Assembly (NCBI GenBank): GCA_003342815.1
Contig: PTEX01000042.1
Location: forward strand, 3,914,344 to 3,978,343
DNA from: Eudromia elegans
Lineage: Eukaryota; Chordata; Aves; Tinamiformes; Tinamidae
DNA: 64,000 bases
Direction: 5' to 3'
Shown piece after piece: positions 20,149 to 33,400 of this stretch. The position numbers and the translations under genes were made by a program. The notes under the pieces are model-generated. The model was not told where the DNA came from and ran no database searches. It saw only the letters and a program-made list of their open reading frames with translations. Each line of letters begins with the position of its first letter. Positions within the stretch are counted from its first letter, which is position 1.

Positions 20149-23100
20149 GATGATAAAATAACGTATCATTGGGACCAAAAAGCAAGGTTTGTTGCTTAAA
20201 TCTGAATAGCCAGCCAAAAAAATTACACTGTTTAAGGATAAGGAATTGCCATGCTGTACAACACTGTGAATATCTGTGCAGCAGCTGCTCACTCTTGAGT
20301 GAGTGGTCACCACTGGGAGACAGGGAAGATACCTGTTTGATAAATTGGTACCTACCTGGGACAGATACCTGCTTTGTATTCAGCAGGGGGACAGTGGGAC
20401 TTGCTTTGGCAAATTGTTTCTTCAGTTTAACTGGAACTGCCTATATTGTTTTATTTCAAAGTTGAAAATATCTAAAATATCTATCCATCCTTCAAGATCT
20501 GGATAGGACCCTTTTGCTGTTCTAGGAGCTCAGTGGATTAATCATGAGCAGGGAATTGGAGCCTATTTCCATGCTTTTTAGACCCAGACAAAGCAAAGGG
20601 GTTGTATGTTACGCTTAGTGCCCTGGCTACTATTTTAATAACACATTTATAGTGTAGTCTGTTTTTTCTCTAAAAAAAGGAAAGGTCCTAGAAAGTGTGG
20701 GTTGGTTGTTTTTTTTTTTTTGTTCCATTGAGAGTTACGGAATAATTAAATGATGTGCTTAAAGAAGTGTAGTCTGTGCATTTTTTACTTACTGAAACTA
20801 TCTTTCATTATGTTTGTATCTATCTGCTGCTATTCCATGCTGTATTCTTAAATTCTTTTTTTCTTTAATTTTATTAAAATTTATTAGAATTTACAAATAA
20901 TTGGTATTCCTAGTATTGCAGAAAAAATGCTTTTTTTAAAGACAAATCATTATTTATGTACTCTGTCTTTTAACAAGATACTAGACTTCTGAATTGCTTT
21001 TGTTACATGACATTTAGTGGACACAGAGAAGAGAATAGAAAAACAATTTCTGAGAAGAGAAAGAAAAAGTTGATGAAATTTTAATTCAAAATGAACTGTA
21101 ATAAAACAGAAAGCAAGCACCATTCTTCTGCTGGCATTACATATTTTTAGTGTGCACAAGAGTAAGATGTTTGTTTATATTCTGTGTAATGCAAGTAAGT
21201 TTGTTTATTTTGGTTTTTTTGGCCTGGTCAGTAGATTATCCATCATGTCATTGTCATGGTGTTTTTTGAGTATCTGCTGGCAGTCTTCTGTGTTTTAATT
21301 CCTGATCCTCCTCTGCATGTGCAGAACTTCCTTTGAACTATAAGGACATTTTCAAAGTTGGCCAGTAGAACTTTGTTAATAGCAAAAAATGTGTAAAATG
21401 TTTTGTTTAAATGATTGCTTCAGTCACATTTGTGATGTTGTTGTTTATTTATGTCTGTCTTTTGAGTGATATCTGAAATTACTATTTCTACTGAATTACT
21501 TCTACTGAATTACTACTGAATTACTGAAAGGAATGGGTCATGCTGCCAGAAAAGTAGGAGAAAAAATCCTTTCTGTCATGTGCATTTGACAATGGTTTGA
21601 GCACACTCAATTTTATTGTTTCCTCATATAAGAAATTACAGCCTGTAATTCAGAAATTCAGAATTTTCTAGCAATTCAGAAATTACAGCCTGAATTTCTC
21701 ACAGCCCAGAGCTTCTTGTTCCTTCGAGTCTGGTAACTGCTGCCATCACTAAGGTTGTCTCTTTATCTTGGTCACCCATCATTCTGCTCTTTCCTGAATC
21801 TCTAGGTAATACTTGACTGATTTGGGGGGAGTGGGAGGAAGCAGGTAATCTCTGAAGGTCATTTGAGGAATATATAGTCACCAGAACTTCATCTCATTGT
21901 ATTAGGAAGCTGTGATTTCATTAGCTACAATTAGTCATTCATTGTTGACTAATTTATTCTTCACCTAGAGGTGTTGTGTTGTCTCAGTCAGATCAAGGAA
22001 GCCTAATTAAGCATTCCAGGCTAGATTTCCTTTAGAAAAGGTTTGAAATCCACCGAACGTTTTCCTCCAAGTGATTTTCCAGCAAGTCAGGATAAACTGG
22101 ACTTCAAAATCACGGGAGCAACTTCCTACCCCTGAGCAGTTTTCTCCTGTGAACGCCACTAGCCCTGTGTCTCTTCTGCAGCATGCCTTGGCTGCTGGCA
22201 GCGGCACAAGCGGTGTGGTGGCTCCAAGCATTCCTGCTCCTTCTCTGCATGCTCGGGTGCTAGCTCTGACTCATGTCCAGCCATAGATTCGCCTTTCCAC
22301 AGCCTCAACAAAGCATAGCATTAACTTGCCACATTACTTAACATTCTCCACAGGCTGATTCCGCAGATACCTACTGTGAGCAGTTTATTCATGTGAGATG
22401 CAGGGAATGAAACTCAATAAAAAAAAAATAGCTTGAAGAACCCTTATTTTAACACAAATATGAAACCAGAATATTTTTATGATGTCAGACTCCAAAACAT
22501 GATTCGTGGAAATAGATCAGATCATAGATGATTGCTCTCTGAAGTCATCAAAGTCTATGATACAATTCTGTTGGATTCTCAGTTTTGTCCTTTGGAACAG
22601 ACAAAAAATTTGTGGGCACATTTGCCCTGTTAAAAGTGTTTGCCTAGACTTTTACAAAACCTACAGTATTCTGCTCCTTTGAGAATCCTACACAACTTAA
22701 TGCTCAAAGCCCTGTATCTTATAAAGCCTTATTAGAAAACAATGCATGCCAATGGCATTATAATGAGTAGCAAGTATGTGGTGACATTTGTATTATTTTC
22801 CAAGAATGCCCAAGAGAAATTATGGCTATGGACTCTGTGTGTTGCTGCTGCCACTGTACTTAGGATTGGGAAGGTAAAACTGCACCTTATTTGTCCTTGA
22901 AACTGCACATTGATCTAATCCCTGCTATCTGATTGGGTCAGAGGAACGTGCAGCACACTCTTAGTGGCAATCACTGTGTTTCAAACTATGAAAGAAATGC
23001 GCTAGAACAGGTCTTGCCGCAGGGGCGTGTGACTAATCTTGTGCTTTGCTAATCATACACTTTCATTGCAGCTTTTGTAATACAGCATGGTGTGAAAGGA

Positions 23101-23580
23101 AAAGTTTGTGGAAATCTTTTTACATTCAGAGATAGTACGTGCTTTGTTTTCTAAAGGTTTGAACTTTTCCTGGCAGTAAGAGATCTAGATTAGGTATGTG
23201 GTTTCCAATTGATACATTTTGTTTGTCTTAATTCCATCCTCCCTGCCAGATTAAAGTCTCTAGGAAAATAGACAGGAAGAAACGTATTACATCCCAAGAG
23301 CCAGATCACATCTCTCAAAATATGATAGAACTGCTCTTACTCTATAGGAAAGAGCAGTTTCTAACATCACTTGCTCTGGATTCCTTCGCTAGTTGGGACT
23401 TAGACCCCTCTTGCATATCTTCCCTTTTTGGGACCTTGACTCTTGCATGTCTATGTGCACAGTATAAACTAAAAATACAAATCTAATGTCATAGAAATAT
23501 GAGCTGCCAACAGCCTTTAAAGATTTTTTCCCCTTGCACATGTAACAATACCTGTTTTGCAGGGTGGAACAAAAGGGCAT
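20149..23580 (+). other. CWH43 3' UTR and intergenic spacer
   Basis: No coding exon seen. Candidate AATAAA signals lie at 21100-21105 and 22416-22421 and an ATTAAA at 20873-20878; I cannot tell which ends the CWH43 mRNA. A 15-base segment, agaaattacagcctg, is repeated at 21631-21645 and 21678-21692. Around 21484-21530, tactgaatta recurs in short tandem form. Small ORFs look like chance. Confidence 0.6.
21100..21105 (+). promoter_or_regulatory. CWH43: AATAAA, candidate CWH43 poly(A) signal
   Basis: Canonical hexamer 0.95 kb after the stop. Choice among this, the ATTAAA at 20873 and the AATAAA at 22416 needs transcript data. Confidence 0.3.
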
Positions 23581-24077
23581 GTGGGGCCGAAGTCGCCCCC
23601 CGGTGCAGCAAGAGCCTTTTTTCCCGTAAATACGCAGCATGGTATGGGCCCAGGGCTGGGTGATTGAGCTACCTCCGTGGGGAGCGGCTGGGAGGTGCAG
23701 CTGCCCCTTTCCGCCGCCTGAGGTCCCCTTTGCTCCCTGCTCGGGAACACAGCAGCGATACCGCCCACGAGTAGCACCGAGGTGTTCCACTGCGCTTGTA
23801 AAGCGAAGGAGCCTCTCGGGAACATCACGTGAAGCCGGCCGCAGGGGCTCGGGGCTCAGCGACTTTCCGCGATCTCCACACGAACAGCAGTGCACATCCT
23901 GGGGCGGCAGTAGGCCCTCGGTCTCCCTCTTTACACCGTTCTGTGCTCTGCTCATGCTTTANGTGTTTGTTAACGTCAAGCTGAGGTTCGCAGCCGGTCT
24001 GACGAGCACCGACGCAGAGCCGCCTTAACGGCCACGCGAGGCACGCCCCACCGAGATCCCGCCCCCTCCGCGCTTGC

Positions 24078-24414
24078 CCAATTGCGTAAGGCCGGGGGCG
24101 TGGCCTTTGGTCTGCGGAGCCAATCAGGGCCGCGGATGACACAAAGTGGTCCTCTTTGCACGCGCTTTCAAGGCCAGGAAAAACTGGCACCGGTCGCGCC
24201 CAGTCAGAGTGAAGGAAGGCGGGACCGCCTCAGGGTTTAGCCCAATAGAAAGGCTCGAGAGGGAGGGGAGGGCGGTGCGGGACCTGTAGGAGGAGAACGG
24301 CAGGCGTGCGAGCCAATCGAAGAGCAGAGAGTGCGTCCTCACGGGGCAGCGCGAGCCAATGGGCGGCGCGGGTGGGCGGGGCGGGAGGCGCCCGTGCTTG
24401 GGCTCCGTGATTGG
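24078..24414. promoter_or_regulatory. DCUN1D4: Cluster of six CCAAT/ATTGG boxes
   Basis: CCAAT at 24078-24082, 24120-24124, 24242-24246, 24313-24317 and 24356-24360, plus the reverse form ATTGG at 24410-24414. Several have the full gagccaat(c/g) context favoured by NF-Y. A GC box (gggcgggg) lies between the last two. They end about 50 bases before the start codon, which suggests transcription begins close to 24.42-24.46 kb. Confidence 0.75.
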
Positions 24415-24463
24415 GAGAGGGTCGGAGGGAGCCGGGCCGGAGGGCAGTGAGCGCCGCTCGAAA

Positions 24464-24488
24464 ATGCACTCGGATGCGGCCGCTGTCA
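24464..24488 (+). CDS. DCUN1D4: DCUN1D4 exon 1, coding part
   Basis: ATG at 24464 encodes MHSDAAAV and one base of Asn, then the strong donor gtgagt. An upstream ATG at 24359 is in frame, but it overlaps a CCAAT box and probably lies outside the transcript. Confidence 0.93.
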
Positions 24489-27400
24489 GTGAGTAGCGGC
24501 GCCGCAGTCCCCCGCCGCGCCCGGGCGCCGAGCTCGCCCGCCGCCTCCCGTGAGGGGCGGCTGCTCCCCACGCCACCCGGGAGCCTCCGCTGAGCGCGCG
24601 ATAGTCGGGGTGCGCGCGGGGTCGCCGCCGGGCGGGGGTGGGTGGGGGGCGTCTCTGGACGCAGCGGCCCCGCGGCGACTCGAGGCGNCCCGCGGCTTTC
24701 TGCAGGCGCCCCCGCAGGGCGAGAGGGGCCGGGAGGAGCGGCGGGGCGGCTGCGAGGTGGTGGCGGCAGCGGCTGCGGGAGCCGCGGCCGGTGGGGGCTG
24801 GGGGCGCCGCGAGGCTGTGACGCAGTTTCCCCGACCCAGCCCGGGAGCGCAGGGAGTGGGGAGGCCTCGAGCCCCTGCGGCCGCCGCGGCGGGAGGCGGC
24901 GGCGCTGAGGGGAGGCGGGCGCAGCGGTGCCCCGGCGGAACGGGGCGCGGGGCTGGGGGACGCGGCTGGTGTAACGGATTCCGCCGGGCCGGAGCAGGAG
25001 AAATGGGCTGTGAAGGGGAGCGCGGCGCGATGCATGGTGGGAGGCGGAGTCCGCCCCGCCGCTACCGGCGCAGAGGCCGAGGTGCCGCGGACTACAGCTC
25101 CCAGCGTGCCCCGCGCCGTGCGGAGCGCCGCGGGTCCGCCCCGAGCGGGGCCGCGCGGGCGCCCCATGCCCATTGCGCGGCTCTGCCTCCTCTAGCGGGG
25201 AGCCTGGGGACGGAGGGGGCTGTGCTGGGAACCGGCCCCGGCCCCCGCCCCCTCTGTTCGGGACGGGCTCGAGCGCGGGGCCCTCCCGGCGCAACGAGAG
25301 TGCCGGTGACCGTGGCGTGTCGCAGGAAGGTGCCCTCGCTGTGCGAGGAGTCGCGGCTCGGAGGCGCTTGGTTGCTGCGGGGCTTGCCTTGTGGAAAAGA
25401 TAATGAAGAGCAGAGCTTTGGTCTTGAATTAACGACTGATTTTCTGAGTTTTGGATCAAGTCCCTGGGGTGATTGTGGGGAAAAGATGGTGCATAAGGCC
25501 TGGATTTTCTTGAATCCACCTGTGTTTCTCAGAATGGGAAACTGTGTGGGGATAGGCTGCTAAAAGTCTTAACTCATAAGGTTTATGTAATTTTTTTTTA
25601 CACTTCTATGCTTAAGACTTACTATATGTTGCTGGTTGAGGTTGCTATGAAATAACAAATAACTCTCATACGGGGAAGGAAAGGCTAATCTAGAAATTCT
25701 GTTGGGGCTCTTCAGAATATGCACTCTCTGAAAGAAGGCACAAGCCTTTTTTGTACACGTGTAAGCTACAGATACTCCCACATGCCCTCATGTAGGGGTT
25801 TGAAGACTATATGGTGATCATTGTAGGTTTATTTTCTTTTGTTTTTCTAACTTCTCTGCAGAAAAATGATAGTGTTTCTCATCTTTTACCTGTTACTGGC
25901 TTCGTCTTCAGAATGTCCCTTGAGATAATGGGATTTTTTCACCTAGGAAATAACAGGCATACTATGAAAAGAGACAAGTCATTTCTACAGTTTAAATATT
26001 CAACTGTGTAGTTGGTGATTATTCCTTCTGTAGTAACACTTGCAAGGGCTTAGAGCAGAAACCTTCTGTGAGATTTACAAGCTTGTACATTTAAGGTAAA
26101 CATTTTTCTTATGCTGTCTATTAAGATATTTTATTTGAAATCGTGGGCCCGAGATTTACCAGAATTTGTCTTTAGGACTCATAAGTAGGTTAAAAATTAC
26201 TATCTTTTTGCTCTGTGACTTTTTTTTTAATGTGTATTGTTCTGGTCAGAAGTGGGAGGTTCAGTCTGCCCTGGGGAAGCAGCTGGTGTGACACACACTT
26301 TTGCATAGCTTGGTGCAGATGTGTGGCTTCACAGACCCCATTTTGATTGGGGCTGTCTCTTGCAGCTGCCCGTTCAGCTGAAGATCACTGCTTCCATGCT
26401 TTCCTGGTGAAGCACTCATAGGAGTGCTCTCTGATCCACTCGGCCAAATGCATGTGGGTAGCTTTTGCCACTTAATTTAAACTGTCTAAAGTAACGTGGT
26501 TGATTTTTGCCTGGAGTGGATTGAGAGAGCATCCATGACGGATGCAGCTGGCAGAGCTGTGAGAACTGTAACCTTTGGCAGAGAGGAAGAAGCCAACAGC
26601 TGGGACTGTAATATCGTTGACTGGCAGAGCTGCTTTGAGGCTGCAGAAGCTCCATCGTGATGTATGAGGTCAGTGTAGTGCCCTGGTAGTGCATACTTGA
26701 TCTGGACAGGGTTGCATTTCTGCTGAGTTAGCTAGAGCACAAGATACAAAGTTTTCATTGGGTTTCTGCCCGTTGTAGGGTGACAGAGGACATCTAATCT
26801 GACATGAAGCTGGAGGACTCTGGGCAAACTATTCTGTGGCTGCAGCACCTGCTGGTACAAAATTAACTCGTTGACCTTTTTTGAATGGATTTCATGGCAG
26901 AATGAGATTTGGACAGATGAGCAATTTGCATCATATGGTTGTGAAAATTTGACTCTGTGTTAAGTACCTTGCTGTAGACTGACAGAGGGTCAGTTCACAG
27001 CCTGAGTAACATGAATCACTGAAATGGTATTTAGTTCGGTAATGTAAGCTTTAGAAATGAAGTGAAATTAGTTCTAATTATCCACTGCTTTTAGTCATTC
27101 TTATTCAACTGTAGCCAGTCATTCAGCTTTGTTTTATTCTGGCAAAATGCTCTATTAGGAATGCTGACTGAAGACAGTTAGTAAGTCCACAAGTTCTGGT
27201 ACTTAATAGTTTACATAACCATTTTTGCTTTGAAATATTTCTGGTGCATAGTCACATACATCAGTTTGCAAGTACAGGTTAAGATGCCTTTGGCATCAGC
27301 AGCTCTGAGCTCAGCCCTGCTCTTTGTGCACCAGTTCAGGAGAAGCTGCGGCCTCGAGGCTGGGCTGCCCTGCTCCTCAGGCCAGCGTGGATCCTCCCAC

Positions 27401-30400
27401 TTCTCTCTCCATTTAATTGGATGCTCTCGCTGCCCGCAGTGGAATTTTCTTCTATTTTCCTTCTAATTTTCTGTATGAAGCCCTATGCTAGGCACTGCTA
27501 AGTTGAGGGAGGTCCTGCTTTTCTAACCCATTCCAAGCCTTCCTCCCCAGGTGCAGGCCTCCTGCCGCGGTGCAGGCTGCGCGGCCCTGGCAGGTTCCAC
27601 GGCAGCCTGCAAATCGGTCCCTATGCTCGAGCAGGAACGTGGAGCCAGCTCCTCCTCCTCTGTATGGCTGTTTGGGAATCTCTCTTCTTGTGCGCACTGC
27701 TGTCTATTTGTGTAAATGAAAATAAACCTTCTGATGACTCACATCTCCTTTTCTTTTCTTTTTCTCTCTCCTCTGCCTTTCTTTTTTGAAGGGAGGGAAT
27801 ATTTCTGTAAGTAGAATGCAGAGCAAATGATTATTTCTCTGGCTAAGCACACCCTGGTTAAAACTGGTTAAGGAAACAGTCCTTTGAACCACTATCACTA
27901 CTAATTTTCTCCAGTTCTGTTATTTGAAAAAGGATTATACTAAATAAAAGTAAAAGCATAAACACTACATTTTATTTTTTAGCAGTGAATCCATCTAATA
28001 CATGTTTTCTCTTTCATTATTTTCTGAGAAACTAATGACAAATTACATACGGTATTTGTGCTAAGGTAAAAGCTATCAGATATTTTCTGTGTCACAAAAA
28101 TTACTACCACAGCTGCTTACATACTTTTTTATTGCAGAGTTTTATCTGTAGCATTTATATGACATAGGAGTTTAGTATAATGCTTTTAGAAGTATGTTTA
28201 CTGCGAGAGTTTGTATAGATTTTTCCATTTGCTCAATTAAATAAACCAGAAGCTTTTAATGGAAACTTGGAGTGTACTACTGATGTGATTTAGTATTATT
28301 GCTAATTTTGCAGTAGATCGTAATGTAGCTAGTAGCTGTGGGTTTTTTTCATTCTTACTGTTTTTCAATTAGAAAATTTAAAGAATAGAAGGAATTCACT
28401 TTATAAGATTCTGTCTTGTTAAAGTTTTTAAAGTGATAAACTTAGCTCCTGCTATCAAAATTAAGTTTTAACTCAGACATGTGCTTGTCTACTGTGTGTG
28501 TGTAGGTACATGGGCAAGAAGTACTTCAGTTGTTCAGTTGTGGTTTCATTTGAGTAGATTGACAACATCCATAAGAAATGGAGCACAATGCTTTCCCCAA
28601 AAAATCCAGCCTGACCTTTTAAGATGCCATATTTTGGATAGGGAGCTGGTGTGCTCAAGCTCCATTTACCTGTCCTCTTCACTTATTTTAAATATTTAAT
28701 TGGTTTTGTTTGCTTGTTCATGGCGTTTCTTAAGTGTGTTCTGCTGAGATGGATATAGAATGATTTTTTTATATACCATTTTGTTATGAAAATAAGCTAA
28801 TTGAGCACACACTGGTGCATTATTTTGCCTCTCCATAACTGCCTTAGTGTAAATGTTAATGCTAACACTTTCTTTAAAGATTTTTTTTTTTTTAAGCTGT
28901 TTGCTTTTTACGTCTATACTTTGTGTATTTATGATTAATTGACTAACCCAGACTTTAACACTTGCTTTGTATGCTAAACTGCAGACAGGGCTTAAATCTT
29001 GTGCTTTTGGGTTGATTATGCCATTTTTTTCTTTTTTTGTGTAGTATTTGAGTCGACTTTTTTTTACTAATACTTTTAATTCGACTATTACATTCTTAAT
29101 TGTTACAAGATATTTAATGGTATATTGAATTTTAGTTGCTCAATTCTTTTTAGAAGGTAAGTCAACATCTACCTCAAAAATAGAAATTGAAGAACAGAAC
29201 CAGTTACATTTGTTTGACATATATTACTTCTGTTAAAATCTGTACCTTAAAAACATTTCAGCATATAATTTTTCAGTATTTACCAAGCAAATACCTTTCC
29301 TCCTTTTAATCTCAGCTCATTAAACTGCATGATACATTACAGCAAAGTAATTTCCCTTTATACAGCAAAAACACAGTAGTTTCTGACCAGTTCACATGCT
29401 TTGAAGCTCAGGTGAAACTGAAAAATTCAGGTGAAAAACATCTTCATGCCTGATGGTTTTCCTCATGTAAAAGCTCATACAAACTGCAGTGGACTATGTG
29501 ATTCATGTGTTCCTGTTTGTAGTGGAGCTTGAATGGGCAGTTGTTTTGTTCTAATAGGTTGCTGCTGGCAAAAGAGGCAATTTTGCACCCATCTGTGACG
29601 TCCTTTCCTGCTTCACTGTCACTCTGCTTGTTTGTTCCTGATGATCTGGCTCAGACCACGGAACCAGCAAGATTTTCTTGGGCAATAAGGGCATGTTGGG
29701 CTGACCAATGGGGTCAAGCCGGCCCAGTTAAGTGGTTCATAAGCAAATTTAGGAGTTGGAGTTGGGAGGGGAGGGGGGAGCATTTCTCAGTGTTCCAGCT
29801 GCTGCAAGCTGTTAAATCAGGTCACTTGTCCTGTCCTGTTGACTGTGCGATTGTCCCTTCGTTGTTTGGCAGAGAGGTGCCAAAATGGGATGTAGCCTTT
29901 TTCTGTGTCTTCAGTGTTTTTCAGACTTTTTCAGACATTTCGCATGGTGCAGAATAGTTACTCTATGTTGCTTGCACTGTGGGTGTAACTGCCACTGTGA
30001 CCAGTTCAGACGGTGACTTAACTTTCATATGTACTGCCTACTGATCGTCTTGCCTTTCATAACAGTAACCAAAATAAAGGATCCTAGTTTGGGGTTTCAG
30101 CAGTATTCCTAATTTCAAGCTTACTGTGAGGAAAAGAGAAAACTTGGCAGTGCCATTTCATTCTAGAATTAAAAATATTTTCTTTTATAATAACCTCAGC
30201 ATTCATGTGAATAGGCTGTTTTTTGGAACTGAAATGTGACGCTTGTTGGATAAAACTGTGAAATATATTTGTATAATCTCTCTAAATCCTTCATGATTAT
30301 ATAAACTGTTTTTAAATAATGGCTTAAATTTGCAAGGATATTCCCAGTGGATATGTGAAACATGCTACTATGAATGATGTGTTATGGAGTCCCTAGGAAC

Positions 30401-33400
30401 TTTATTTTAAGGTTGTCTTATTAGGTAAGGCTGCCTCTTATTTTATGTTTACTCTACTTGTAATCTTAGTTTTAAAATATTTTATGCATTACTTTTAAAT
30501 ATACCCTCCAAAATTGCTATCTAATATGAGTTTAGAATAGAGTAATTGTTCAGCTTTTTAACTCATAAGTGATTTCTGTGAAGACTCATGTTCATTGTGG
30601 ATGTTAGGGCAATTGGGAAAATCTTACACTTAAAAGCTCAGTTCTGTCAGTTAAAAAAATCATAAACATATTTTCTAATATTCTAGGAGTAGCTATTGTC
30701 CATTTATTTGTTGGTTCTTGTTATCATGTTGAATATATGGCCATAGTACCATGTATCAGCGATAGGGAAACCAAATTGGATGATCCCAGGTAGAAATGCT
30801 TTGATATGGCAGCCAGTAGCAAGGACACTAGGCACACAGTGCTCTTTGTGTATACTATTCTATACACAAGTATACTAGCAAGTATACTTGTTAGTGTATG
30901 TCTATGTCTATATAATGTATCGTGTATGTCTGTAGCTATTTAATGAGGTGGTTTGGGGCACAAGATCTAGTGTGGTAGTTAATTTGATTTAATTTAAATG
31001 TTTTATGGTAGTTGACTATAGGTTTCTTTGTTTGTTTTCCCTCTTAGCGGGTCTTTATCAGGCTTCTTCCTGGCTTTTGCATACTTTGTTACTGGATCAC
31101 ATTTGGTCCTTTTTTTGGAAATCACTGTTTCTCTAGTTTTGTTCCTAACATTTCTAGCAAAACTGTACAATTTATAGGTAGAGGAAAAAATTTGACTGTT
31201 GCTTTAACAACTGAAGCAAACTCAAATGTTTTGTCTTTGTGCATGCAAGTAATGATAAGGCTTCATACAGGAGGTGTCAGAAGTTTTTTAGTTTGAGTTT
31301 AGCTAGGTTTGATTTTAGCAGCTACTGTATTGGCTCATTGTATAGAAGTCACATTTCAGTCTTGTAAATGTTTTCCAGTAATTTAATTTTGCAGGGAAAT
31401 TAGTATAAACACAGGTACATGTATATTAACAAGTTATCTTAAAATAGTGTCTTAGGAATGACTTTAAAAGTGAAGGGCAATTAAACTGCTTTTGGAATAG
31501 ATGGAAGAGAAGGCCTGAGCAGTACGAAAGATCAGAGTTAGTGAGTCTCATTTTAATAAAATATAAAAATGTAAATACTTGGTTTAGTTTTTAACATTTA
31601 TTTTCATTATTTTTAATTCTGTTTCAGTGAGGATGATCTATATCTTAAGAAAGCAAACATATATGGAATCTTTTTTTGCAGGCTTCATTTACTTATTGGA
31701 GTTAATAGAGCCAGAAATCAGACTGATTAACATTTTGTCTTTTCCCACTTCCAGATTTTCAACTGAACTCTCACCTATCAACACTGGCAAATATCCATAA
31801 GATTTACCACACCCTCAATAAGCTGGTGAGGACTCGCTACTTTATTTCCACAGAGTAGCTTGGACTTCAGTCCAGAATGTATTTGTGGTTGAAATCATTA
31901 AGTGATGACATTTTAAACTCCATTACTGTCTTTTTATATGGGGGGAGAATGAGCAGAGGAATGGCTGCATGTTTTGAAACTAATGAATTAAAAGATAAGT
32001 AGCAATAATGAAAACTGAGTAATTATACTGTAAGGATCAATGCTGGGTTTAATAGATGTTGTTTCTGTGTAAGGTTTCCCAGAGATATCAGACAATGATT
32101 GTAATTGTTACTATCCAATTCCTTGCAGTTCCTATGGAAAACATATTGGATGAATGAACTGTCCTAGTATGCAGAGTGAAGCAAGAATTTTTGGAAAACT
32201 GCCCATGCTTGTTTGCTGTGATTTGCATATATTTTAACTGCAGCTTTAGCTGCAGATACATATAAAAGTTCTGGCTCTATGTTGCAAATGTAGTGGGGAA
32301 AAACACTGCCACCAAAAGAGTGGATGGAGAGGTTGTGTAACAGATTACTTATATTTCAGTCAGTTTTCAGCCAGTTTTCTTCAGAAGGTTTTGTGCTTGT
32401 TTTTGCCTTCACTATAAAAACTATTCTGTTAAGACTTTCTAATGCTGGCATTTGTTAATGGAAATGTTTAAAGCATCATGGCAAATTTCTTTACACATGG
32501 AGTAATTGTTTTGACTCTTTGAAACTAGTTTGGTTATGTTTTTGATCAAATATATTCAAAAATATTTTCTAAAATCACTGAAGAGTTTATCCTTGATTTT
32601 TTTTTTTAAATTGAAAGGTTAACTTTCTAGATAAACACAAAATGCTCTACAGTCTTATCTAGATGCTTTTCGTGTAATGAAGATGAATTCATTAATATAT
32701 CAATTAAAGATTAAGAACAGTACTGAGAAGCAGCAATTACTATGTTGTTCAACTGTATCATTCCTTTCCTCATGCAGAATCTGACAGAGGACGTTGGTCA
32801 AGACGATCATCAGACAGGTATTTAATAGGGACATAGGAAGTCTCACTAAAGTTATTGAAAATGATATTTTAGAAAGTTAAAGGAATTTTGGAAACCAGCT
32901 GTTATTTTTCTTTTTTTAAAGTTATGTTTACAAAATGAATTGTCATACTTGCAATTTCTCCATTTGAGCTCCCCTAATTTTCAGTGATACCTGTTGTTCT
33001 GCTATTTCATAGTGTAAATTCTTTACAATATCTTATGGATAGCATTTCTCACTCCTTGGACTCAACCCATTGCACTAGTAGGATGCTATCCATATTCTTA
33101 AAGTGTTTTGACTCTTGAAAGAGCACTAGTTAGATGCCAGACCTCTTTTCATTATTGTATTGTCTGTGACCAAGTTTAAATGCTGTGCTCCAAACAATCC
33201 AGATACTTCCTTGAGTAATTTTGAAACTTATTCCTGTTTCCTGTGCAGATTTTTAGCAAATGCCTGAAGGTTGTTTCTTGATTCCAGGTCTATTTTCTAG
33301 TTAAATGTTGTAGGTTTGTGAGGCCTTTATCCCAGGGGCTTGGTACTAGCTTACTGCTGTTTTTAATTCACCAGCATTTGAGCTTTGTGACTTGATGTCT

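Larger units (their letters stand above)
23580..25390. promoter_or_regulatory. DCUN1D4: CpG island, DCUN1D4 promoter region
   Basis: The sequence shifts abruptly from AT-rich to very GC- and CpG-rich and returns to AT-rich after about 25390. It spans the first coding exon (24464-24488). It has no TATA box near the start but several CCAAT and GC boxes. This is the classic layout of a constitutively active vertebrate promoter. All long ORFs here on both strands (up to 429 codons) are compositional artefacts: repetitive Arg/Pro/Ala/Gly with no domain. Confidence 0.9.

Noticed and set aside
20518..20600. agctcagtggattaatcatgagcag-like segment resembling a tRNA-derived SINE head
   Set aside because: Similarity is loose and no clear A and B boxes with correct spacing or SINE tail can be followed.
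23389..24028. 188-codon minus-strand and 129-codon plus-strand ORFs at the island edge, as a possible divergent gene
   Set aside because: No recognisable family, no splice structure and composition-driven. A divergent non-coding transcript is possible but not shown by sequence.
24124..25563. Long ORFs of 337-429 codons on both strands across the CpG island
   Set aside because: They arise from GC-rich composition with few stops. Predicted proteins are Arg/Pro/Ala/Gly runs without domains, and overlapping frames on both strands are equally open.
29529..29957. 142-codon ORF in DCUN1D4 intron 1
   Set aside because: No similarity to any protein I know; single exon in an intron; reads as chance.
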